Positions 46,698 to 55,138 are shown, numbered from the stretch's first letter. The stretch: 64,000 nt of DNA from Paramesorhizobium salinisoli (GCF_003335045.1 NZ_QOZG01000005.1:372001-436000); one strand, 5' to 3'. A program made the numbers and translations. Notes: generated by a model from the sequence alone, not told the origin.

Positions 46698-47801
46698 TTA
46701 TGCGACCAGCCTGCCGGCGGCTTCGGCCTGCGCGTAGGCGGCGCCGAAGCGGTTCGCCAGGAAGGCATCGAGCGCGATCTCCTCCTGCCTGACGAAGCCT
46801 TTCTGCGGGAGATCGCCATTTGCCAGCATATCGAGCACCGCGCATATCGCTGAGGCCGTGGTGATCTGGATGGCGCTGCGGGTCATCGTTCCAATATGGC
46901 GGCTATAGACCTTGTTGGCATAGGTTTCCTGCATGAGGCGGCCACTTTTGCGGCCGCTGACGGTTACGAAGATAACGACGACATCCTGCAGCGTCGCCGG
47001 CAGCGCGTTCTCCAGAATGTCCTTCAGCACCTCGCGGCGGTGACGCAGGCCGAGATCGTTGAGCAGCGCCTTCATGATAGCGGCATGGCCGGGATAACGG
47101 ATGGTGCGGTAGTTGAGCGTGCGCACTTTACCCTTCAGCGTCTCGCACAGCGTGCCGAGTCCGCCCGAGGTGTTGAACGCCTCATAGGTCACGCCATCGA
47201 GCGAGAACTCCTCGCGTTCTTCCAGCGGCGGCACCTCGACCAGCTCGCCCTCGACAATGGCCTCGCAAGGCTCGCAATATTCATTGATGACGCCGTCTGT
47301 GCTCCACGTCAGATTGTAGTTCAGCGCATTGGAGGGATATTGCGGTAGCGCGCCGACCCGCATGCGCACGCTGTCGAGCGTATCGAAGCGCGAGGCCAGA
47401 TCATTGGCGACGATGGAGATGAAGCCTGGAGCAAGGCCACATTGTGGAATGAAGGCGGTTCCGGCTGTCGCTGCCAATTCCCTGACACGGCGGGTGCTGG
47501 CCACATCTTCGGTCAGATCGAGATAATGCACGCCGGTTGCGGCAGCCGCTTCCGCGATGCGCGTGGTGAGATGAAAAGGCGCGGCGCTGAGCACGGCGAA
47601 CTTGCCCGTCAGAACCGCCTTCAGCGCGCGCTCATCCTCGATATCGACGCATTGCGTCCTGACCGCGCTGCTAGCCTCTAGCGCATCGAGCTGCGCCTGC
47701 GCGCGGTCGATGACCGTGACGGAATAATCCCCGGTGGACGCGAGCAAATCGGCGATGGTGGCTCCGATCTTTCCTGCTCCGACGACAACGATCTCTTTCA
47801 T
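46698..47801 (-). CDS. saccharopine dehydrogenase family, lysine 6-dehydrogenase-like
   Basis: 367 residues. The NAD(P) motif GAGKIGATIADLL (8-20) and the core PQCGLAPGFISIVANDLA, PQYPSNALNYNLTWSTDG and PGHAAIMKALLNDLGL are those of rhizobial lysine 6-dehydrogenases, which convert lysine to piperideine-6-carboxylate. Saccharopine reductase is the alternative. ATG at 47801; a longer frame from 47945 would cover the promoter and the start of the divergent Lrp gene. The Lrp regulator (47925) probably controls it. Confidence 0.82.
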   Translation of the reverse strand: MKEIVVVGAGKIGATIADLLASTGDYSVTVIDRAQAQLDALEASSAVRTQCVDIEDERALKAVLTGKFAVLSAAPFHLTTRIAEAAAATGVHYLDLTEDVASTRRVRELAATAGTAFIPQCGLAPGFISIVANDLASRFDTLDSVRMRVGALPQYPSNALNYNLTWSTDGVINEYCEPCEAIVEGELVEVPPLEEREEFSLDGVTYEAFNTSGGLGTLCETLKGKVRTLNYRTIRYPGHAAIMKALLNDLGLRHRREVLKDILENALPATLQDVVVIFVTVSGRKSGRLMQETYANKVYSRHIGTMTRSAIQITTASAICAVLDMLANGDLPQKGFVRQEEIALDAFLANRFGAAYAQAEAAGRLVA

Positions 47802-47924
47802 GGTGTGCCCCTCTTCGAATTCAACGATCAGAAGGAGATTCGCCGGTTTGGTCGTCGGATAGAAGCCTTTGAACTGACGATATGACCCTATCAATCCTGC
47901 AAATCGACGTATATATATGACATT

Positions 47925-48353
47925 ATGACGAGCGATGCCGATCACCGGCTTCTAGCCCACCTGCGCGAGAACGCGCGCGCCTCTACGGCCGAGCTTGCCC
48001 GCAAGCTCGGGGTGTCGCGCACGACCGTGCAAAGCCGCATCGAAAGGCTGGAGCGCCGCGGCGTCATTGAGGGCTATACGGTGAGGCTTGCGCCGGAACA
48101 TGAGCGCAATCTGGTCAAGGCGCATGTGCTGGTGACGGCGCTGCCGAAGCTCGCGCCCCAGGTCGAGGCCAGCTTGCGCGGCATGGTGGCGGTCAGGACG
48201 CTGCACTCCGTCAGCGGGAATTTCGACATGATCGTCATCGTCGAGGCGCCGTCGATCCGCGAGCTGGACGTGGTTCTCGACGCCATCGGCGCGCTCGAAG
48301 GCGTCGAACGCACCATGTCGTCGATCATCCTGTCGACGCGGATCGAGAGGTAG
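47925..48353 (+). CDS. Lrp/AsnC-family regulator
   Basis: 142 residues: HTH (ARKLGVSRTTVQSRIERLERRG, two parts, about 26-47) and an effector-binding RAM domain. Such regulators sense amino acids. Divergent from the lysine-dehydrogenase-like gene with a 123-bp AT-richer gap containing GTATATATATGAC, it is the likely activator or repressor of that gene in response to lysine. Confidence 0.9.
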   Translation: MTSDADHRLLAHLRENARASTAELARKLGVSRTTVQSRIERLERRGVIEGYTVRLAPEHERNLVKAHVLVTALPKLAPQVEASLRGMVAVRTLHSVSGNFDMIVIVEAPSIRELDVVLDAIGALEGVERTMSSIILSTRIER

Positions 48354-48459
48354 GGGATACGACCGCCCATGGCGGACAGCTTGCGACCTTCGATCGCAAA
48401 CTGTCGCCAGCCGCCGTTAAACACGGCAAAGCGGCATTACACCTGATTGGCGGACGCAG

Positions 48460-49281
48460 TTAATTCAGCCCCAGCGTGCCGCGCAGCGTCGACAGATCCT
48501 CCGCGAGCGTCGTCACAGGCCCGGCGAGCGCCTTGCGGTCATCGTCCGTCAGCTTGTCATAGGTCTCGAAGCCATCGGCCGTCTTGTACTTGGCGAGAAT
48601 GTCGTCAACGGTGGTGAAATTGGCTTCCACCTTCTTGACCAGATCGGGGTTCTCCTTCTCGACAAGCGGCTTGAACAGCTCGAGGATTTTCTGCGCGCCA
48701 TCCACATTGGCCTGGAAATCCCAGAGATCGGTGTGGCTGTAGCGGTCTTCCTCGCCGGAAATCTTGCTGGCTGCAACTTCCTCCATGAGGGCCGCTGCGC
48801 CGCCGACCACCTTTTCCGGCGGAACGGTCAGGTCCTTGACGCGCTTCTGCAGTTCCAGCACGTCAGCGTAGAGCTTGTCGGCGATCGGGCCCAGGCCTTC
48901 GGTGGTGTTTTGAGCGAAGAGGCCGTATTCCAGGCGGTGGAAGCCGACGAAATCCTCCGATTTTTCGGCATCCTCGTGGTCATCGGCACGCGAGTCGATC
49001 GAGACGTCGAGATCGGAGAAAAGTTCGGCAATCGGCTCGATCTTCTCATAGGGCATGCGTGAAGGCGCGTAGAGCGCCTTTGCCTTTTCGAGATCCCCCG
49101 CCTTGATGGCGTCGGTGAAGGCCTTGGTGTCCCTGACCAAAAGGTCGAGATTGTCCTGCACATAGACCTTGTAGTCGGCGATCGGCTGGACGAGATCGAG
49201 CGGCGAGACTTCCGCGCGGGCCGAACCGAAGGCGGTCGCAAGCGCCACCGCGCTGACCGAGATTAGCAGGCGAATTTTCAT
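48460..49281 (-). CDS. EfeM/EfeO-type imelysin-domain periplasmic protein
   Basis: 273 residues. A cleaved signal peptide ([19 protein letters not shown], about 4-22) precedes one M75/imelysin domain with [12 protein letters not shown] (HxxE metal motif, about 113-124) and [15 protein letters not shown]. It lacks the cupredoxin domain of EfeO. Last gene of the efe operon, 66 bp after efeB. It likely binds iron and hands it to EfeB/EfeU, giving this operon two imelysin proteins. Confidence 0.9.
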   Translation of the reverse strand: MKIRLLISVSAVALATAFGSARAEVSPLDLVQPIADYKVYVQDNLDLLVRDTKAFTDAIKAGDLEKAKALYAPSRMPYEKIEPIAELFSDLDVSIDSRADDHEDAEKSEDFVGFHRLEYGLFAQNTTEGLGPIADKLYADVLELQKRVKDLTVPPEKVVGGAAALMEEVAASKISGEEDRYSHTDLWDFQANVDGAQKILELFKPLVEKENPDLVKKVEANFTTVDDILAKYKTADGFETYDKLTDDDRKALAGPVTTLAEDLSTLRGTLGLN

Positions 49282-49347
49282 ATCATATCCCTCTCAAGTG
49301 TTTGTTTTTACGCGTAATCTTATCCAAAAGTCTGCAACTTTCCGGGA

Positions 49348-50667
49348 TCACGCCTTGCGTGCGTTCTGCGGACCGCTTGCTTCTAGAAGCGTGCGGCCGA
49401 GGAAATCCTGTTCGTCCTTCACGCCGGGCAAGGCGAAGAAGAAGCCGCCGCCGACCGGCTTGATATATTCTTCCAGCGGTTCGCCATTGAGCCGGTTCTG
49501 GACCGTGATGAAGCCCTTTTCCAGGTCGGCCTGGAAGGCGATGAACAGCAGGCCCATCTCGAGCTGGCCGGATTTGCTGATGCCGTTGGAATAGTTGAAC
49601 GGGCGGCGCAGGATCAGATGCTTTTGCGCCTCCGCATCACGCCGGTTGGCGAGACGGATATGCGCGTCGAGCGGCGTGACCTTGCCCTCGGGATCGGCGG
49701 CATAATCCGGCACGTCGGTTTCCGTCCTGCCGTCGAAGGGAGCGCCGCTCGCCTTCCTGCGGCCAAAGATCGTTTCCTGCTCCTGCAGCGGCGTGCGGTC
49801 CCAGCGCTCGACGAAATTGCGGATGATGCGCACCACCTGATAGCTGCCCTGCGCCGCCCAGGCCGGCTCGTCGCTGTCCGGCTGGACCCAGACGATGCGG
49901 TTCATCAGGGTCTCGTCGGCGGGATCCGGATTGGCCGAGCCGTCGCGGAAGCCGAGGAAATTGCGGGCGCTTTCCTTGGCCTTGTCGGGCGGCTGCACCG
50001 GCACCGAGCCTTCCTGCTTCCAGCGCAGCAGCATCAGGCCGGGCGTGTTCTTGACGATATCGCGCAGCGCATGAATGTTGGTGTCGGGCGTATTGGAACA
50101 GAACTGGAGCACGAGATCGCCGTGGCAGAGATCCTTTTCCAGCGCGTCGTTGGGGAAGCCCTGCATGCGGGTGAGGTGCTTCGGCTTCATCGGCTTCAGG
50201 CCGAAGCGATCATCGAACAGCGAGCTTCCCAGTGCCGCGGTCACCGTCAGATTGTCGGGAACGATCTCAGGCCCGAGAATGCCGGAATCGGGCGGCGGAA
50301 ACTTCGGATCGAGTTCGGGCGCCTTGCCGCCATGCATCAGGAAGGCGATGCGCTCGGTCAGCGTGCGCAGCAATTGCTCCAACTGTTCCCGGTCTCGCGC
50401 CAGGACATCGAACGAGGCAACCATTCCGGCGGCAGGGCGCGGCGTGACGATGCCGGGCTGGTGCAGGCCGTAAAAAGAATGGCGCTGCGCCGTCGTATCG
50501 CTTTCGGGCGCGTTGGTGACGCTTTCGTTGGAAAGGGCCGATGCGTCCTGTGGCATCATGGTGGCGCCGGCGGCGGCAATCGCGCCAACACCCGCACCGA
50601 GGAGAAGCCTGCGCCGGGCCGGAGAGGCCGGGGCATTCCTGTCGTGAGATTTCTCGTCGTCCTGCAT
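49348..50667 (-). CDS. efeB: EfeB deferrochelatase/peroxidase (DyP type)
   Basis: 439-residue periplasmic heme peroxidase. The Tat signal ARRRLLLGAGVGAIAAAG (about 17-34) and DyP motif NFLGFRDGSANPDPADE (GxxDG) are clear. In the EfeUOB system EfeB oxidises Fe(II) or frees iron from heme. It overlaps the efeO stop by one base (50667), so translation is coupled. Confidence 0.93.
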   Translation of the reverse strand: MQDDEKSHDRNAPASPARRRLLLGAGVGAIAAAGATMMPQDASALSNESVTNAPESDTTAQRHSFYGLHQPGIVTPRPAAGMVASFDVLARDREQLEQLLRTLTERIAFLMHGGKAPELDPKFPPPDSGILGPEIVPDNLTVTAALGSSLFDDRFGLKPMKPKHLTRMQGFPNDALEKDLCHGDLVLQFCSNTPDTNIHALRDIVKNTPGLMLLRWKQEGSVPVQPPDKAKESARNFLGFRDGSANPDPADETLMNRIVWVQPDSDEPAWAAQGSYQVVRIIRNFVERWDRTPLQEQETIFGRRKASGAPFDGRTETDVPDYAADPEGKVTPLDAHIRLANRRDAEAQKHLILRRPFNYSNGISKSGQLEMGLLFIAFQADLEKGFITVQNRLNGEPLEEYIKPVGGGFFFALPGVKDEQDFLGRTLLEASGPQNARKA

Positions 50668-51869
50668 CAGCTTAATCCTAGACTGTCACGCAATTTGTTG
50701 AGATCGGCTGCGAGCTGGGCCGCCTGTTTCTTCAGGACGGCCTTGTCGCTGGTACTCAGCCTGTCATAGGCGATGAACGCATCCCCTTGCCTGTGCGCAT
50801 CCATCGTCTCGCCGATCGCCACGAAATCCTTGTCGATCGCGGCCATCAGATCGCCATTGGCCTTCTGTGCCACCGGGCGCATGAGATCGACGATCTTGCG
50901 CACGCCGACCAGATCGGCAAAGAAGGAATCGAGATCCGTATGGGCATAGCGGTCTTCATCCTGGTCCGGCCCGGCGACCGCGAAGCGATTGATCAGCGAG
51001 GCCGCGCCGCCAATCATCTTTTCCGGCGGAATGCGCATGTCATGGATGCGGCCCTGCAATGTCGCTACGTCTGCGACGAGCTTGTCGGCGACAGGCGCGA
51101 GGCCCTCGGTGCTATTCTGGGCGAACAGGCCGTATTCGATGCGATGCAGGCCGCCGAAGGCCGGATCGGCCTCGCGCTTTTCGAAATAATCGGCACGGGC
51201 GTCGATCGCCGTATCGAGATCAGAAAAAATCTCGGATACCGGCGCGATGCGCGCATAGGCAGCGCGCGCCGGCTCGTAAAGACGCCTCGCCTCATCGAGA
51301 TTGCCTGACTTGACCGCATCGGCAAGATCGCCTGCCGCCTGCACCAGATCGTTGGTTCCGGCGGCGAGGAAGAGCTTGTATTCGGCGAGCGCCCCGATGA
51401 AGGCTGTAAGTTGCGGGCGGGCCGCATCGGCGGACGCCGTGGCTGACGGCGTAACGACGAGCTTACCACGCGGGTTGCTGAGAAGGCCGCAGGTGATCTG
51501 ATATTCGCCCGGCTCAAGGCGGGCATTCAGCGTCTGGCTGAAGCCGGGCGCTATATTCTCGCGCTCCTCGACCACCATGACGCCGTCGAGGATTTCCCAT
51601 TCGACCGCGCGGTCGGATCTGTTGACGATCTGGAAGGACGTTCTGCCGGCGGGCACGGTCAGTTCGTTCGGATCGCAGGTCTTGTCAGTGATGGTGACGA
51701 CGGTAGCGCCCCCGCTAGCCGCCTTGCGCGCCTCGCTCGATACACGGGAAGCATAGTAGAATGCGGTGCCCGCGCCGACGAGCAGCAACAGCGCCAGTGC
51801 CAAGCCGACGCGGATGATAAGGCGCGGCATGGGATCGGCGGTCTTTTCCTTAGGTGTTTCCGAAGTCAT
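50667..51869 (-). CDS. efeO: EfeO, cupredoxin-imelysin iron transport protein
   Basis: 400 residues. An N-terminal membrane anchor (GLALALLLLVGAGTAFYYA, about 17-35) is followed by a cupredoxin-like domain (TVVTITDKTCDPNELTVPAG through YQITCGLLSNPRGKLVV) and an M75/imelysin domain with [12 protein letters not shown]. It shuttles iron to the EfeU permease. The second domain is similar to the separate protein at 48460-49281. 18 bp after efeU. Confidence 0.93.
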   Translation of the reverse strand: MTSETPKEKTADPMPRLIIRVGLALALLLLVGAGTAFYYASRVSSEARKAASGGATVVTITDKTCDPNELTVPAGRTSFQIVNRSDRAVEWEILDGVMVVEERENIAPGFSQTLNARLEPGEYQITCGLLSNPRGKLVVTPSATASADAARPQLTAFIGALAEYKLFLAAGTNDLVQAAGDLADAVKSGNLDEARRLYEPARAAYARIAPVSEIFSDLDTAIDARADYFEKREADPAFGGLHRIEYGLFAQNSTEGLAPVADKLVADVATLQGRIHDMRIPPEKMIGGAASLINRFAVAGPDQDEDRYAHTDLDSFFADLVGVRKIVDLMRPVAQKANGDLMAAIDKDFVAIGETMDAHRQGDAFIAYDRLSTSDKAVLKKQAAQLAADLNKLRDSLGLS

Positions 51870-51887
51870 TCCTGACCAGAACCTTTC

Positions 51888-52727
51888 TTATGAACCTTGC
51901 CTTGCGCGCGCAGCCGACGGCGCACCGGCCGGAGGCGACAGGAAGAGGAAGAGCGCGGGGACGATGAACGCCACATAGGCCAGGATTTCGCTGATCGTCG
52001 GCGTGTCGATATAGCCGAACATGCCGGAAAGAAGCGCGCCGAGCGGACTGTCGAGCGGCAGGATGTTGCTCATGTCGAAGACGACCGTCTGCAGATGGTT
52101 CCAGAGACCGGCCTCGTGCAACGCCCCAACCGAATTGGCGAGGATGCCGGCGGCGACAAAGAGGATGAAAATCCCCGTCCAGCGGAAGAAGCGGCGCAGA
52201 TCGAGCTTCAGGCCGCCGATATAGATGCCGTAGCCGATAGCGATGGCGGCGAGGACGCCGAGAAGCGCGCCGAGCGGCGCGGCCAGGCCATCACTCTGCT
52301 GCAAGGCCGCCAGCAGGAAAAAGACCGACTCCAATCCTTCACGCGCGACGGCGAAGAATACCATGAGGATCAGACCCAGCCCCTTATTGGTGGAGGTCTC
52401 GAATGCGGCGTCGATGGAATGATGCAGCTCGGCCTTGATGGAACGCGCCGCCTTGCGCATCCAGAAAACCATGGAGGTCAGCACGCACACCGCGATCAGC
52501 CCGATCACGGCCTCAAAAAGCTCCTGCGCCTTCTGTGGAAATTCGGCGCTGGCGAACTGCAGCGCCGCGCCCACTGCAAGCGAGAGGGCAAGCGCAAGCA
52601 GAATGCCGATCCAGACCACGGGCATCCAAGCGCCCCGTCCGGTCTGTCTGAGATAGCTTGCGATGATGCCGACGATGAGGGCAGCTTCGACGCCTTCGCG
52701 CAGCATGATTAGAAAAGGTACGAGCAT
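51888..52727 (-). CDS. efeU: EfeU, FTR1-type iron permease
   Basis: 279-residue inner-membrane permease with seven helices. The two iron-transport motifs REGVE (10-14) and REGLE (129-133) are intact. Start MLVPFLIMLREG at 52727 matches E. coli EfeU; a GTG-like upstream start would add 13 residues. First gene of efeUOB-efeM. A candidate Irr box is 157 bp upstream. Confidence 0.93.
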   Translation of the reverse strand: MLVPFLIMLREGVEAALIVGIIASYLRQTGRGAWMPVVWIGILLALALSLAVGAALQFASAEFPQKAQELFEAVIGLIAVCVLTSMVFWMRKAARSIKAELHHSIDAAFETSTNKGLGLILMVFFAVAREGLESVFFLLAALQQSDGLAAPLGALLGVLAAIAIGYGIYIGGLKLDLRRFFRWTGIFILFVAAGILANSVGALHEAGLWNHLQTVVFDMSNILPLDSPLGALLSGMFGYIDTPTISEILAYVAFIVPALFLFLSPPAGAPSAARARQGS

Positions 52728-52883
52728 ATGGATCCATCCGGCGGCCGCATCGGCCTGAGCGTTCACCCCGCCAGGCGTTGGTCGGGGCTTGAGCGAGCGA
52801 AACCTTCCTAATTTTGTCGCCTTTTATCCCTCGCCTGCGGACGTCGCAAGAAAATTACGCGAGCGCTGCTTAAATTGAATAAT

Positions 52884-52900
52884 ATTAGAATCAATCTAAA
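52884..52900. promoter_or_regulatory. candidate Irr box (ICE motif) upstream of efeU
   Basis: ATTAGA-ATCAA-TCTAAA, an inverted repeat with one mismatch, fits the TTTAGA-N5-TCTAAA shape of rhizobial Irr-binding iron control elements. It sits in AT-rich sequence 157 bp before the efeU start, consistent with heme/iron control of the operon. Confidence 0.6.
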
Positions 52901-53245
52901 GTGCCGATGCGTGAAAAATATAGCGATTGCAGAGAAGCAATACTCCGCCTACATAAAGACATCCGATGTATTTACTTGCGTAATTTCATAGGAATTATGA
53001 TTACAATATTGAATTCATTATTTATACTTTGTTATATGCGTTGATGAATGGCCATGAGCAACAGCATCAACTTTGTTGACGGCGCTTGAAAATGCCCCGA
53101 AACATTGCGCATGAACACATTTCTTCTTTTCATCTCAAGATTATTGGCGCGCAGAGCCCCCCGCGATGATTGCACTGACCGACGGCATGGCGGACTGCAC
53201 TGGCGCAGATTGTTTTCGGGGCGGCTAAAATTTTTCGCCCCAGGA

Positions 53246-53274
53246 CTTGAAGATGACGGAGCGCTCATCCATAT
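53246..53274 (+). promoter_or_regulatory. RpoH-like promoter of sRNA candidate
   Basis: CTTGAA (53246-53251), 17-base spacer, CCATAT (53269-53274). This matches alphaproteobacterial RpoH promoters (CTTGAA-N17-CCATAT type). Initiation would fall near 53281, exactly at the base of the first sRNA hairpin. Confidence 0.55.
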
Positions 53275-53280
53275 CAGTGT

Positions 53281-53396
53281 CACTTGCAGGCGCGTCTCCT
53301 CCCATTGCGCGCGGCAAGTGTTCCCCTCTGGAGGTTTTGCCCATTGGGCACCTTCAAAACTTGAAGCCGGACTTTTGCAAGTCCGGCTCTTTTTTT
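53281..53396 (+). ncRNA. candidate trans-acting sRNA with anti-Shine-Dalgarno loop
   Basis: About 116 nt. CACTTGC (53281-53287) pairs with GCAAGTG (53314-53320), and an inner GCGCG/CGCGC stem exposes the loop TCTCCTCCCATTG. A small GCCC-ATT-GGGC hairpin follows. The 3' end is a perfect 10-bp terminator stem (53365-53374 with 53379-53388, loop TTGC) and a T-run. The CTCCTCCC loop is the anti-SD motif of several rhizobial sRNA families. No protein reading of this region is convincing. It lies upstream of the DUF1127/hairpin-array locus. Confidence 0.65.
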
Positions 53397-53602
53397 GCCT
53401 TGAAATCTTCCGCATCCCCGCCGCTTCCGGTGCGAAAAACGCGCCATTCATGGCCGACGCAGCGGACGATGAGGGGCAATCGGAGCACTGGCAGCCTTAT
53501 TGCACTGCAAAAATGGAATGCGGCTGGCCGATAATGGCAGAAAAAAGCCAGAAAACAGATGCATCCCAGCATTTCTTGCAATGCAGCCATGCAAATTTGT
53601 CT

Positions 53603-53631
53603 CTGCACCTTTTTGCAGTGCGGGACTATAT
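53603..53631 (+). promoter_or_regulatory. possible promoter of the DUF1127-hairpin transcript
   Basis: CTGCAC, 17-base spacer, CTATAT. The -10 matches the alphaproteobacterial consensus fully and the -35 in four of six positions. It would give a ~36-nt leader before the DUF1127 start. Confidence 0.4.
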
Positions 53632-53673
53632 GCTGCTCGCAACAAGAACAAATAATTCGTCTAGGTGAGAAAA

Positions 53674-53820
53674 ATGAACCTGATCCGCTCCTACAGCAAC
53701 TGGCGCCGTTATCGCGCGACCGTGAACGAACTGAGCCGCCTGTCGGCCCGCGAACTGAACGATCTCGGCATCCTTCCCGCCGAAATCCCTTACGTCGCTC
53801 GTAAGGCCGTTACGCGCTAA
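53674..53820 (+). CDS. DUF1127 small protein (CcaF1/YjiS-like)
   Basis: 48 residues: MNLIRSYSNWRRYRATVNEL then SRLSARELNDLGILPAEIPYVARKAVTR, entirely the Arg-rich DUF1127 domain. Small DUF1127 proteins are RNA-binding or regulatory factors in alphaproteobacteria, affecting stress, carbon and phosphate responses. In Rhodobacter sphaeroides one (CcaF1) is co-transcribed with CcsR sRNAs; here a hairpin array starts 15 bases after the stop, the same arrangement. ATG at 53674 follows GGTGAGA. Confidence 0.88.
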   Translation: MNLIRSYSNWRRYRATVNELSRLSARELNDLGILPAEIPYVARKAVTR

Positions 53821-53835
53821 TCGAATTTTACAGAT

Positions 53836-53953
53836 ATCGTCGGGGTCACTCCTCCTCCCAGACCCCAACGATCAAAGACCGGCCCCTCCTCCTCCCAGCC
53901 GGTCTTTACAAATAGCACCCGCCGCACCTCCTCCCGCGGCGGGTGTTGTTTTT
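53836..53953 (+). ncRNA. three-hairpin CCUCCUCCC array ('cuckoo'/CcsR-type sRNA)
   Basis: Three consecutive stem-loops each expose CCTCCTCCC. Hairpin 1: 53836-53872 (ATCGT.GGGGTC/GACCCC.ACGAT, motif 53851-53859). Hairpin 2: 53874-53907 (AAAGACCGGC/GCCGGTCTTT, motif 53888-53896). Hairpin 3: 53916-53945 (CACCCGCCGC/GCGGCGGGTG, motif 53927-53935), followed by TTGTTTTTT, which makes it also the terminator. The array directly follows the DUF1127 gene and is probably processed from its mRNA. Known relatives are stress-induced RNAs of Rhodobacterales and Rhizobiales. Confidence 0.88.
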
Positions 53954-53960
53954 TGGGGGA

Positions 53961-54836
53961 TCATTCCTCCACGAATGCCTTGAAAGCTTCCGCATAATCC
54001 TTGTGCCAGCGCGACAGAGGCGGACGGTTCAGCAGGATATCGTCGGCCGCCCAGCGAATGCGCTTTTCATCGAGCTGCCGCGGAACGTCATTATCGGGGC
54101 ACAATATATAAAAATCGCCCTCCCCCAGTTTTTGCAGCATGAAATCCACCGTCTGCTCAGGCGTCCAGGCGCCGTCCGGTTTTTCCGTGCGGCCACCGGC
54201 GGCGAGCGGCGTGAAGACGAAACCGGGGATCAGCAGATGCGCGGTCACTCTGCAATTGTCCAAGTTGCGCAATTCGTGCTGCAGGGCTTCGGTGAAGGTT
54301 TTCACGCCCGATTTGGCAACATTATAGGCGGGATCGCCCGGCGGCGTGGTTATGCCCTGCTTGGAGCCGGTGTTGATGACGAGCGCGGGTTCCCCATGCT
54401 CGATCATGTGGGGTACGAAGATGCGCGTGCCGTCGATGACACCGCCCAGATTGACGCGCAGCACCGCATCCCAGTTTTCCTGCGGGCTGAAGAGGGCGCT
54501 GCCGGGCTGAATACCCGCATTGTTCATCAACAGATGCACCCTGCCCCATGCCTTACGGACCTGTTCGTCAAGCGCATGAAGGGAAGACCGATCACCGACA
54601 TCGGTCGCAACAGTCATGATCTGTGCTCCCCCACCAGACGCTTGTGCGGCCACTTCATCGGCGGCCTTCGCAAGCGCTTCCACATTGCGGTCGGCGAGCA
54701 CCACCTTCATCCCCAGACCGGCAAACCGCCTGGCGGCAGCCAGTCCAATGCCGGAGGCTGCGCCCGTGACGACGGCAACATTCCCGGGTGACAGGGCTGG
54801 AGAAATGGAACTGCTATCGGCTGTGGTGGTTGTCAT
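53961..54836 (-). CDS. SDR-family oxidoreductase
   Basis: 291-residue classical SDR: TGAASGIGLAAARRF (about 24-38), NNAG, catalytic Ser in NTGSKQG and YNVAKSG with Tyr and Lys. The substrate is unknown. The N-terminal ~18 residues are Ser/Thr-rich and non-conserved. It converges on the sRNA array: its stop lies only a few bases past the array's T-run. Confidence 0.88.
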   Translation of the reverse strand: MTTTTADSSSISPALSPGNVAVVTGAASGIGLAAARRFAGLGMKVVLADRNVEALAKAADEVAAQASGGGAQIMTVATDVGDRSSLHALDEQVRKAWGRVHLLMNNAGIQPGSALFSPQENWDAVLRVNLGGVIDGTRIFVPHMIEHGEPALVINTGSKQGITTPPGDPAYNVAKSGVKTFTEALQHELRNLDNCRVTAHLLIPGFVFTPLAAGGRTEKPDGAWTPEQTVDFMLQKLGEGDFYILCPDNDVPRQLDEKRIRWAADDILLNRPPLSRWHKDYAEAFKAFVEE

Positions 54837-54943
54837 GGCGCGCTCGTCGGTGATGGAACTTTAAAACTGCATCATTCCTTAAACAGGAACCCTGCGAAAG
54901 CCAGCCTCGCGTCCAAAAAGCCTTCAATTTTTCGGCATTGTTT

Positions 54944-55126
54944 CTACGGGCCGCCAGCAACCGCGCCGATGATGGCTGTGGCGAGTGCATCGAGATCGAT
55001 TTCGCCGTTTGCCGTTACCTGAACCTCATCGGTCGAAATTCGCAGCTTCGAGGGATTGGCCTCGGCCTGACGTTGAAGCTCGGAAAGGATTGCTTCGCGC
55101 ACCTGATCTTCCATCATGACTTTCAC
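54944..55126 (-). CDS. small protein of unknown function (60 aa)
   Basis: Starts MKVMMEDQVREAILSELQRQ: an amphipathic helix, then a short strand region (ISTDEVQVTANGEIDLDAL) and a small hydrophobic C-terminal helix (ATAIIGAVAGG). AAGGGAGTGAAAG precedes the start. It sits 12 bp after the gene at 55139 and likely shares its mRNA. Not recognised. Confidence 0.6.
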   Translation of the reverse strand: MKVMMEDQVREAILSELQRQAEANPSKLRISTDEVQVTANGEIDLDALATAIIGAVAGGP

Positions 55127-55138
55127 TCCCTTGCCCGC

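Noticed and set aside
53032-53451. Minus-strand frame of 139 codons in the same region
   Set aside because: It also runs through the terminator hairpin and shows no domain or start signal.
53105-53668. Plus-strand frame of 187 codons through the sRNA region
   Set aside because: It crosses a perfect terminator and a hairpin, has no ribosome-binding site, and its Cys/His/Arg-rich translation has no family character. The sRNA reading explains the sequence better.
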